Assembly: GCA_035506075.1 (NCBI GenBank)
Contig: DATJQB010000139.1
Location: 1-6,402, forward strand
Reading direction: 5' to 3'
Length of the DNA stretch: 6,402 bases
Origin: UBA9647 sp035506075
GTDB taxonomy: Bacteria > Bacteroidota > Ignavibacteria > UBA10030
Every line of letters begins with the position of its first letter. Positions within the stretch are counted from its first letter, which is position 1. Under the pieces are notes generated by a model, which ran no database searches, was not told where the DNA came from, and saw nothing but the letters and a program-made list of their open reading frames with translations. A program made the position numbers and the translations under genes. Shown piece by piece: positions 1 to 6,261 of the stretch.

Positions 1-119
1 AGCAAGCGGCAGTCGAGGAGATGAAGTATATTCGACATCTGAGTTTTGAGGACGCGATCGCGGTTCGTATCAATGGCCATAAGAATATGGGGGTCATTCT
101 CAAACCTAGAAAAGGATAA
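1..119 (+). CDS. C-terminus of a PPDK_N-like protein (paralogue of the 1645-4734 product), 5' end outside window
   Basis: Codons run in frame from base 3 to the TAA at 117-119 and give 38 residues ending in VRINGHKNMGVILKPRKG. This aligns without gaps to the end of the large protein encoded at 1645-4734 (VIKINGHQGKGVILKP). About 12 of 33 positions are identical, including the ING-H...GVILKP signature, and most others are conservative; the nucleotide sequence at 69-107 is visibly similar to 4678-4716 as well. The simplest reading is that this is the tail of a second copy of the same receiver/PEP-synthase-like ATP-binding protein, placed just upstream of gdhA. Only the tail is visible, so whether this copy carries receiver domains cannot be told. 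The stop lies 142 nt before the gdhA start. Confidence is high that it is coding and fairly high that it is a paralogue; function is inferred from the paralogue. Confidence 0.8.
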   Translation, partial: QAAVEEMKYIRHLSFEDAIAVRINGHKNMGVILKPRKG

Positions 120-200
120 ACGCGCAGCCGGGAGATTGGCCGGCGAAAAGAGAGTACATCGATCACTTCACCCGTTCTACCAACTAAGTCCTCGTTCTTT

Positions 201-221
201 CTATGCAACACCGAAGCATAG
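201..221 (+). promoter_or_regulatory. Small inverted repeat in the gdhA leader
   Basis: CTATGC at 201-206 and GCATAG at 216-221 are perfect 6-bp complements around a 9-nt spacer, 29 nt upstream of the gdhA Shine-Dalgarno. It could be an operator half-site pair or a leader hairpin. At 6 bp it could also be chance. No convincing -10/-35 or Bacteroidota-type promoter was found in 120-261. Confidence 0.2.
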
Positions 222-250
222 TGGGACAATCGATACACCATACATCTATC

Positions 251-256
251 AGGAGG
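251..256 (+). promoter_or_regulatory. Strong Shine-Dalgarno of gdhA
   Basis: AGGAGG lies 5 nt before the ATG at 262. It fixes the gdhA start there, although the reading frame stays open upstream to an ATG at 46. That longer frame would overlap the upstream gene's conserved end and adds 72 residues unlike any part of a glutamate dehydrogenase. Confidence 0.85.
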
Positions 257-261
257 TTTTT

Positions 262-1623
262 ATGTCTGATTATGTCAGAGATCTGATGGCTGAAGTAAAA
301 GCGAAGAACCCCGCACAACCGGAGTTTCATCAGGCGGTTCAGGAAGTCGCTGAGTCGCTTGCGCTGGTGTTTGAAAGGCATCCCGAGTATCGTGCGGCGA
401 AAATTCTTGAGAGAATTATCGAACCAGAACGAGTGATCACGTTCCGTGTTGCATGGGTCGACGACCAGGGTGAAGTGCAGATCAATCGCGGCTATCGCAT
501 CCAGATGAACAGCGCCATCGGTCCGTACAAGGGTGGACTGCGGTTCCATCCTTCCGTCACGCTCGGCATCCTTAAGTTCCTTGCGTTTGAACAGGTTTTC
601 AAAAACAGTCTGACGACGCTCCCGATGGGTGGAGGAAAAGGCGGATCGGATTTCGATCCGAAAGGAAAGAGCGACCTGAAGATCATGCGGTTCTGCCAGG
701 CGTTCATGTCTGAATTGTTCCGGCATGTCGGACCGGACACCGACGTCCCGGCGGGCGACATCGGGGTCGGCGGCAGGGAGATCGGATATTTATTCGGTCA
801 ATACAAGAAACTGAGAAACGAATTCACGGGCGTGTTGACAGGCAAGGGATTGAACTGGGGCGGTTCGCTCATTCGCCCTGAGGCAACCGGCTACGGCGCA
901 GTGTACTTCGCGTCCGAGATGCTGTCGACGAAAGGGAAGACGCTCGAAGGAAAAACCTGTCTCGTCTCCGGCAGCGGCAACGTGGCACAGTACACGGTCG
1001 AAAAGATCAACCAGCTCGGCGGCAAGGCGGTGACCCTCTCCGATTCCAACGGCTACATCTATGATGAAGCCGGCATCGATAAGGACAAGCTGGCGTTCGT
1101 GATGGAGTTAAAGAACGTCCGTCGCGGCAGAATCCAGGAATACGTGGAGAAGTTCAAGGGTGCAGTCTACACACCGGTAGACCTGAAGCTCGATCACAAC
1201 CCGTTGTGGAATCACAAGGCGGATTGTGCATTCCCGAGCGCCACGCAAAATGAAATCAACGCGAAGGATGCACAGAACCTTATCCGGAACGGCGTATATG
1301 TCGTCAGCGAGGGAGCCAACATGCCCACGACGATCGACGGCGTGAAGCTGTTCCTCGATGCAAAGATCCTGTACGGTCCGGGCAAGGCAGCAAACGCCGG
1401 CGGCGTCGCAACATCCGGTCTCGAGATGACGCAGAACAGCATGCGCCTCTCCTGGACCCGCGAGGAAGTCGACAACCGTCTGCGGATGATCATGCACAGC
1501 ATCCATTCCAACTGCGTGCAGAACGCCGAGCGGTTCGGAACGCCGGGCAACTATGTCAACGGCGCAAACATCGGCGGCTTCCTGAAGGTCGCAGATGCTA
1601 TGATGGACCAGGGAATTGTCTAG
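262..1623 (+). CDS. gdhA: NADP-type glutamate dehydrogenase, hexameric family I
   Basis: This enzyme interconverts 2-oxoglutarate plus ammonium and L-glutamate using NADP(H) (EC 1.4.1.4 by family). It is cytosolic and usually assimilates ammonium. The 453-residue product matches the roughly 450 residues of the E. coli GdhA type. Visible family signatures are the substrate-binding NSAIGPYKGGLRFHP (residues 83-97, K90), the catalytic-lysine loop LPMGGGKGGSDFDPKGKS (120-137, K126), DVPAGDIGVGGREIG with the catalytic aspartate D166 (161-175), GGSLIRPEATGYG (200-212), the Rossmann loop SGSGNVA (236-242) and GGVATSGLEMTQNS (380-393). The SDS at 260-262, after the second Rossmann strand, fits NADP use in this subfamily, though cofactor choice was not tested. 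No truncation or missing catalytic residue is seen. It follows the PPDK_N-like tail by 142 nt and is followed by a terminator-like hairpin, so it may be its own transcription unit or the end of the upstream one. Function is near certain; direction in vivo is inferred. Confidence 0.96.
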   Translation: MSDYVRDLMAEVKAKNPAQPEFHQAVQEVAESLALVFERHPEYRAAKILERIIEPERVITFRVAWVDDQGEVQINRGYRIQMNSAIGPYKGGLRFHPSVTLGILKFLAFEQVFKNSLTTLPMGGGKGGSDFDPKGKSDLKIMRFCQAFMSELFRHVGPDTDVPAGDIGVGGREIGYLFGQYKKLRNEFTGVLTGKGLNWGGSLIRPEATGYGAVYFASEMLSTKGKTLEGKTCLVSGSGNVAQYTVEKINQLGGKAVTLSDSNGYIYDEAGIDKDKLAFVMELKNVRRGRIQEYVEKFKGAVYTPVDLKLDHNPLWNHKADCAFPSATQNEINAKDAQNLIRNGVYVVSEGANMPTTIDGVKLFLDAKILYGPGKAANAGGVATSGLEMTQNSMRLSWTREEVDNRLRMIMHSIHSNCVQNAERFGTPGNYVNGANIGGFLKVADAMMDQGIV

Positions 1624-1644
1624 CGTCCCGGGATCCTTCGATGA

Positions 1645-4600
1645 ATGAAACCACGGAGAGACGGAGGCAATTCCGTCTCTCCGGTTCTTATCCAGGTTGT
1701 CAACTCTCCCTCCGGGCGCCTCGTGAAGACAGAATTCGATGAGCTGAAATCCACTTCCGATACTCTCTGGGTCGAACATGGCTACGGAGACCGTTTCCAG
1801 GGATTTCAAAACCTGATGCGTCTCCGCATCCGCGACGTACTTCTCGTCTCCAGCTTGTACGATCTCTACCTGTTCGAAGAGGACGGGCGGCTCTACGAGC
1901 TCATCCGAAACGAGTACCAGGGATTCAACCTCAGCCATTCTCCCGAACTGACGCGCGTTTCCAGCGGCTACGAAGCCATCACGCTCGCGAAGGAGGAGAG
2001 ACGGTTCGACCTCATCATCACCACGCTTCATATCGACGACATGCACGCGATCGATTTCGCACGCATGGTCCGCGAGGCAGGACTCGACATCCCCATCGTC
2101 CTTCTGACGCACGATAACCGCGAGCTCAAATACCTGCTCATGAACCACGATACATCAATCTTCGAGAAGGTGTTCATCTGGCAGGGGGACTTCCGCATCA
2201 TCATCGCGATCATCAAATCAATCGAGGACAAGATCAACGTCGAGCACGATACGCGGATGGTCGGCGTGCAGACGATCATTGTCATCGAGGACAGCGTCAA
2301 GTACTATTCGTCATTCCTCCCCAGTATTTACACCGAAATTCTGAAGCAGTCCCAGGCCCTGATTTCTGAAGGGATCAACCTCACGCACAAGTTTCTCCGT
2401 ATGCGCGCAAGGCCGAAAATCCTCCTCTGCTCAACCTATGAGGAGGCGTGGGACTACTATTCGCGGTTCAGCGAATATATGCTGGGCATCATATCGGATA
2501 TTGATTTCCCGCGGGGTGGTGTGCAGGATCCGAGAGCGGGACTTGCTTTTGCACGGGAAGTCAAGGAGCGGCAGCCCGATCTGCCTGTGCTATTGCTTTC
2601 GAACATGTCCGAGAACGAGTCTCTCGCGCATGCCCGCGGCGCCGCATTCCTGCTCAAGGATTCGCCCCTGCTCCTGAATGAGCTCCGGAAGTTCATGATC
2701 CAATACTTCAGTTTCGGTGATTTTGTGTTCCGGACGCACGATGGACCTGAAGTCGGTCGTGCGAACGATTTGAAAAGCCTCGAGGAGCAGCTCTCGATTG
2801 TTCCCGAGGAAAGCATCCGGTACCACGCGGAACGCAATCACTTTTCTAACTGGCTGAAAGCAAGGACAGAGTTCTGGCTGGCGCATCAACTGCGCCCGCG
2901 GCGTGTCTCGGACTATGAAAATGTCGAAGCACTCAGGCAGGACCTGATTCGCTCACTGCATCACTACAGGAACATCCGTCAGCGGGGCATTATCGCCGAC
3001 TTCGTCAAGGAGTCGTTTGATCCGGCAAGCAGCTTCGCACGCATTGGCGGAGGATCGCTTGGAGGCAAGGCAAGGGGACTGGGTTTTGTCAACACGCTCA
3101 TCAATGATTACAAGGTTCGGAATCGGTTTGAGGACATACAGATATCCGTCCCCGCCGCGGTCGTTGTGGGAACAGATGTGTTCGATGAATTTCTGAACGA
3201 CAACAACCTCCGACAGTTCGCGATCAACAGCAGCGACGACAAGGAAATTACGAAACGCTTCCTGGAAGCCAGCCGTTTTCCGGAGGCGGTGCTCGGCGAA
3301 CTCGCGGCCTTCCTTGACATCGTCCGTACACCGCTTGCAGTCCGGTCGTCAAGTCTCCTCGAGGATTCGCAGTATCACCCGTTCGCCGGCGTGTATGAAA
3401 CATACATGATACCGAACAACAATCCCAATCCTCTCGTCCGGCTGAACGATCTTATCAACAGCATCAAGCGGGTCTACGCTTCGACGTTTTACCAGAGCGC
3501 AAAAGACTACATTAAGATTACGTCGTACCGGCTCGAAGAAGAGAAGATGGCGGTCATCATCCAGCGCCTTGCCGGTGCCCAGCACGAGAACAGGTTTTAT
3601 CCTGACATTGCCGGAGTGGCGAAATCGTACAATTTCTATCCGCTCCCGCCGCAGAAATCGTCCGATGGCATAGTCTCCGCGGCTCTGGGGCTTGGGAAAA
3701 CTGTGGTCGACGGCGGGAATACCGTCAGATTCTGTCCCAAGTATCCGAACGATCTTATCCAGTTCTATTCGGTGGAGGAAACCCTCAACAGCTCGCAGAA
3801 GGATTTCTACGCGTTGCAGCTTGATGCGCGGCCCGAGTTCGAGTTTGAAACGCACGACGTTCTCGTCCGAAAGTACTCGCTTGATGTTTCAGAGAACGAT
3901 GGGACGCTCGCGAGTGTTGGAGCAACGTACTCAGCTGAGAGTGATGTCATCACGGATGGACTGGGGCGAAGAGGTCCGCGTGTCGTCACGTTTGGTCCGA
4001 TCCTGAGGAATCGTCTGTTCCATCTCCCGCAGATCCTGGAGCTGCTTCTTGACATGGGAACATGGGGAATGGGCACGCCCGTCGAGATCGAATTTGCGAT
4101 GGTGCTCTCCGGCGGCGGCAACGGGCCGAAAGAGTTTGCCCTGCTCCAGATGCGACCGCTCGTTGTCCATCGCGAGCCGGAAGAGTTGAACATCGAGGAA
4201 TTCCGGCCTGCACAGCTGATCTGCGAAAGCACGCAGGTGCTCGGAAACGGGCTCATCGAAGATATCCAGGACATTGTTCTTGTCGACAATCAGCTCTTCG
4301 ATCGTTCGCAGACGCGCGCGATCGCCAAGGAGGTGAGCCTCCTGAATAACCGCCTCGTGACGGAGCAGCGGCCGTATCTCCTGATCGGCATCGGGCGGTG
4401 GGGTTCGCTGGACGACTGGCTTGGAATCCCTGTGACGTGGGAGCAGATTGCCGGCGCACGGGCGATCGTCGAAACGGGGTTCAAGGAAATGTCCGTAGCG
4501 CCTTCGCAGGGATCGCATTTCTTTCAGAACATCACGTCGTTCATGATCGGCTACTTCACTGTCGATCCGCACAACAATCTCGGGTTTATCGACTGGGATT

Positions 4601-4734
4601 GGCTGCTGAATTTGAAACCCATCGAGCAGCTGAACTTCACGAAACTCGTCCGATTTGACAAGTCGCTCGTCATCAAGATCAACGGCCATCAGGGAAAGGG
4701 TGTCATCCTGAAACCGGAGGTGGAACATGCCTAA
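1645..4734 (+). CDS. Two-receiver / PPDK_N (PEP-synthase-type ATP-binding) fusion protein with unassigned C-terminal domain
   Basis: The function is not known; the protein is probably a signal-responsive ATP-dependent phosphotransferase or regulator. In 1029-residue numbering, about 62-195 is a degenerate receiver fold: SS replaces the acidic pair at 69-70, T127 sits at the phospho-acceptor place and W179 at the lysine. About 208-352 is an intact receiver with E215/D216, D285, S319 and K338. About 360-460 is a helical linker. About 464-840 is a PPDK_N ATP-binding domain with IGGGSLGGKARGLG (467-480), LAVRSSSLLED (564-574, R567), GLGKTVVDGG (682-691), EIEF (814-817) and LLQMRPL (833-839). About 850-1029 is an unassigned domain with GIGRWGSLDDWLG, PSQGSHFFQNITSF, FIDWDWL and ING-H...GVILKP. 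The TSHAAI-like phospho-histidine domain and the PEP/pyruvate barrel are absent, so 'PEP synthase' would be a misnomer. Coordinates give the longest frame. The ATG at 1645 has no good Shine-Dalgarno and its first codons form a hairpin, so GTG 1723 or ATG 1816 are possible starts; I lean to 1723. The stop overlaps the next gene by 8 bp. Confidence 0.85.
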   Translation: MKPRRDGGNSVSPVLIQVVNSPSGRLVKTEFDELKSTSDTLWVEHGYGDRFQGFQNLMRLRIRDVLLVSSLYDLYLFEEDGRLYELIRNEYQGFNLSHSPELTRVSSGYEAITLAKEERRFDLIITTLHIDDMHAIDFARMVREAGLDIPIVLLTHDNRELKYLLMNHDTSIFEKVFIWQGDFRIIIAIIKSIEDKINVEHDTRMVGVQTIIVIEDSVKYYSSFLPSIYTEILKQSQALISEGINLTHKFLRMRARPKILLCSTYEEAWDYYSRFSEYMLGIISDIDFPRGGVQDPRAGLAFAREVKERQPDLPVLLLSNMSENESLAHARGAAFLLKDSPLLLNELRKFMIQYFSFGDFVFRTHDGPEVGRANDLKSLEEQLSIVPEESIRYHAERNHFSNWLKARTEFWLAHQLRPRRVSDYENVEALRQDLIRSLHHYRNIRQRGIIADFVKESFDPASSFARIGGGSLGGKARGLGFVNTLINDYKVRNRFEDIQISVPAAVVVGTDVFDEFLNDNNLRQFAINSSDDKEITKRFLEASRFPEAVLGELAAFLDIVRTPLAVRSSSLLEDSQYHPFAGVYETYMIPNNNPNPLVRLNDLINSIKRVYASTFYQSAKDYIKITSYRLEEEKMAVIIQRLAGAQHENRFYPDIAGVAKSYNFYPLPPQKSSDGIVSAALGLGKTVVDGGNTVRFCPKYPNDLIQFYSVEETLNSSQKDFYALQLDARPEFEFETHDVLVRKYSLDVSENDGTLASVGATYSAESDVITDGLGRRGPRVVTFGPILRNRLFHLPQILELLLDMGTWGMGTPVEIEFAMVLSGGGNGPKEFALLQMRPLVVHREPEELNIEEFRPAQLICESTQVLGNGLIEDIQDIVLVDNQLFDRSQTRAIAKEVSLLNNRLVTEQRPYLLIGIGRWGSLDDWLGIPVTWEQIAGARAIVETGFKEMSVAPSQGSHFFQNITSFMIGYFTVDPHNNLGFIDWDWLLNLKPIEQLNFTKLVRFDKSLVIKINGHQGKGVILKPEVEHA
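1654..1683 (+). terminator. GC-rich hairpin with GCAA tetraloop after gdhA (possible intrinsic terminator or attenuator)
   Basis: Bases 1654-1665 (CGGAGAGACGGA) are perfectly complementary to 1672-1683 (TCCGTCTCTCCG). The G1666-T1671 wobble pair closes a GCAA loop, a GNRA-type tetraloop. The stem begins 30 nt after the gdhA stop. The following bases, GGTTCTTAT, are only a weak U-tract, so it may terminate partially or protect the gdhA mRNA 3' end rather than terminate fully. It lies inside the 5' end of the longest reading frame of the next gene, which argues that this gene really starts downstream. Confidence 0.6.
4716..4721 (+). promoter_or_regulatory. Shine-Dalgarno of the zinc-ribbon gene inside the preceding gene
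   Basis: GGAGGT lies 5 nt before the ATG at 4727, within the last codons of the PPDK_N-like gene. It settles the start of the small gene and points to translational coupling, because ribosomes finishing the large gene pass the new start 8 nt before their stop. Confidence 0.75.
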
Positions 4735-4939
4735 CGCAGGGGGTCAAGGGGGACCCGTCAGGATTGATGTGTGTCCCCATTGCGGAGCTCAACTCAGCCC
4801 GTGGCAGCAGGTATTGCTGAGCGTTGACCGTGTGCTCATGTGTAAGAGCTGCTGGTACCGGATTGTGCTGGACGCCCCTGATCCACGTCAGGGCGGAACG
4901 ACGAATGAGTCGTCAACTTCGAAGGACAACAAGAAATGA
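4727..4939 (+). CDS. Small double-CxxC zinc-ribbon-like protein (70 aa)
   Basis: The 70-residue product has C16-x2-C19 and C39-x2-C42, separated by 19 residues, in the contexts CPHCGAQLS and MCKSCWYR. This is the layout of a single four-cysteine zinc knuckle pair, as in short zinc ribbons, and it resembles the small 'CxxC-about 20-CxxC' hypothetical proteins. The tail (residues 50-70) is polar, rich in Ser/Thr/Asn/Lys and probably disordered. There is no signal peptide or membrane segment, so it is cytosolic. The gene overlaps the PPDK_N-like gene by 8 bp and the downstream GDH gene by 4 bp (ATGA), which makes it part of the same translational unit and argues against a spurious frame. It may bind metal and bridge partner proteins, or be a small regulator of its neighbours. 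No function is assigned; a rubredoxin-like redox role is less likely because the rubredoxin spacing and aromatic residues are missing. Confidence 0.8.
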   Translation: MPNAGGQGGPVRIDVCPHCGAQLSPWQQVLLSVDRVLMCKSCWYRIVLDAPDPRQGGTTNESSTSKDNKK

Positions 4940-6183
4940 CTTCCTATAATTCGTTTGAAGTCGAGCAGAAGCAGGTGCTCGAAGCGGCGAAGATCCTCAA
5001 TCTCGACAAGGCTACGATCGACCTTCTCCTGTGGCCGCAAAGGGAATTCAAGTTCACGATGCCTGTAAAGATGGACAATGGTGAATCACGCATCTTCCAC
5101 GGCTACAGGATACAGTACAACTACGCACGCGGGCCCGCCAAAGGAGGCATTCGTTTCCACCCCGACGAGACGGTGGACACCATACGGGCGCTTGCAGGAT
5201 GGATGACCTGGAAGACCGCCGTGCTGGACCTTCCGCTCGGCGGAGGCAAAGGGGGAGTTGTGTGTGATCCGCGGAGGATGTCCGATCGTGAGCTTGAGAA
5301 CATCGCACGGGCGTATGTCCGCGCTGTGGCGCAGTATATTGGTGTGGATAAGGATATTCCCGCCCCGGATGTATATACGAACCCCCAGACGATGGCGTGG
5401 ATGATGGATGAGTACGAGACAATTCTCAACGTGCACCAGCCGGGCGTTCTTACAGACAAGCCGATGCAGATCGGCGGTACTGAAGGGCGCCGCGACGCAA
5501 CTGCACGCGGAGGCGTTATAAGCGTGCGCGAGGCATGCAAGGTGTACGGCGTCGACCCGCATGGCGCGTTCGCCATCCAGGGGTTCGGCAATGCCGGCCA
5601 GCGTGCGGCGCTGCTTCATGAGGAATTGCTCGGTGGAGGGAAGCTCATCGCTGTGTGTGATTCCCGCGGTGGCATCCTGAACTCAGACGGACTGAACCCG
5701 AAAGAGCTCGTCATGCACAAGTTGAAGACCGGTTCTGTCGTCGGCTTCCCCGGCGCAAAGCCCGTTCCGCGCGATTCAATTCTCGAGCTTGATGTCCAGA
5801 TCCTCTATCCGGCAGCCCTCGAAAACTCAATCAACGAAGACAATGCCGAGCTTATCAAGGCAAAGATCATATGCGAGCTCGCAAACGGACCGACGACTCC
5901 CGAAGCGGACCTCATCCTTCACAAGAAGGGGATCCATGTCATCCCCGACATCGTCGCAAGTGCGGGCGGCGTGACGGTGTCCTATTTCGAAATGGTGCAG
6001 GACAAATATTCGTACTTCTGGGACGAGCACATTGTCCACAACCGGCTGGATGAAAAAATCTCGAAGGCTTACCTGACAGTGCAGGAAGCGATCAGGGAAA
6101 AAAAGGTCCATCCCCGGCTTGCTGCGATGGTCGTGAGTGTCGCACGAGTGGCTGAAGCCTGCAAGCTGCGCGGGTGGGTCTGA
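4936..6183 (+). CDS. Glutamate dehydrogenase, hexameric family II (Glu/Leu/Phe/Val dehydrogenase superfamily)
   Basis: The 415-residue product has the length and motifs of the shorter GDH class found in Gram-positive bacteria, Thermotoga and archaea, distinct from the family-I enzyme at 262-1623. Visible signatures are RGPAKGGIRFHP (65-76, K69), LPLGGGKGG with the catalytic lysine (99-107, K105), DIPAPDVYTN with the catalytic aspartate D145 (140-149), GGTEGRRDATARGG (180-193), the Rossmann loop QGFGNAGQ (215-222), CDSRGG at the end of the next strand (241-246) and ASAGGVTVSYFE (341-352). The VSYFE segment is typical of glutamate rather than leucine or phenylalanine dehydrogenases. The cofactor (NAD, NADP or both) cannot be read safely; this class is often NAD-linked and catabolic. 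The start ATG overlaps the zinc-ribbon stop (ATGA), with AAGGA at 4922-4926, 9 nt upstream, as ribosome binding site. No damage is seen. No strong terminator follows. Confidence 0.94.
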   Translation: MTSYNSFEVEQKQVLEAAKILNLDKATIDLLLWPQREFKFTMPVKMDNGESRIFHGYRIQYNYARGPAKGGIRFHPDETVDTIRALAGWMTWKTAVLDLPLGGGKGGVVCDPRRMSDRELENIARAYVRAVAQYIGVDKDIPAPDVYTNPQTMAWMMDEYETILNVHQPGVLTDKPMQIGGTEGRRDATARGGVISVREACKVYGVDPHGAFAIQGFGNAGQRAALLHEELLGGGKLIAVCDSRGGILNSDGLNPKELVMHKLKTGSVVGFPGAKPVPRDSILELDVQILYPAALENSINEDNAELIKAKIICELANGPTTPEADLILHKKGIHVIPDIVASAGGVTVSYFEMVQDKYSYFWDEHIVHNRLDEKISKAYLTVQEAIREKKVHPRLAAMVVSVARVAEACKLRGWV

Positions 6184-6261
6184 CAATGACGAGCATCCGG
6201 AATCCAGTCCTGACTTGTTATGCATGTGTCAGCCGATGGTGGTGATGGGGACCTCTCTGCG

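Noticed and set aside
127..144. GCCGG...CCGGC 5-bp inverted repeat after the upstream gene, considered as a terminator
   Set aside because: The stem is short, the loop is 8 nt and an A-rich rather than T-rich stretch follows, so there is no support for intrinsic termination.
46..261. In-frame upstream extension of gdhA adding 72 residues
   Set aside because: The strong AGGAGG at 251-256 fits the ATG at 262, and 262 gives the normal family length and N-terminus. The extension overlaps the conserved end of the upstream gene.
1697..1702. TTGTCA as a -35 element for the fusion gene
   Set aside because: No acceptable -10 hexamer lies 16-18 nt downstream (the sequence there is GC-rich, CTCGTG), and no TAnnTTTG-like element is present.
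1641..1742. Short + frame from ATG 1641 overlapping the hairpin, considered as a leader peptide
   Set aside because: It has no Shine-Dalgarno, no run of regulatory codons, and an arginine-rich composition that follows from the inverted repeat.
1108..2148. Long open frame on the - strand (346 codons) spanning the gdhA/fusion-gene junction
   Set aside because: It is antisense to two clearly coding genes, crosses their boundary and shows no domain-like pattern. It is explained by the codon bias of the + strand genes, as are the other antisense frames within 2457-4728 and 5086-5619.
1645..4734. Annotation as phosphoenolpyruvate synthase or pyruvate phosphate dikinase
   Set aside because: Only the ATP-binding PPDK_N domain is present. 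The phospho-histidine motif and the PEP/pyruvate barrel are missing, so the full reaction cannot be expected.
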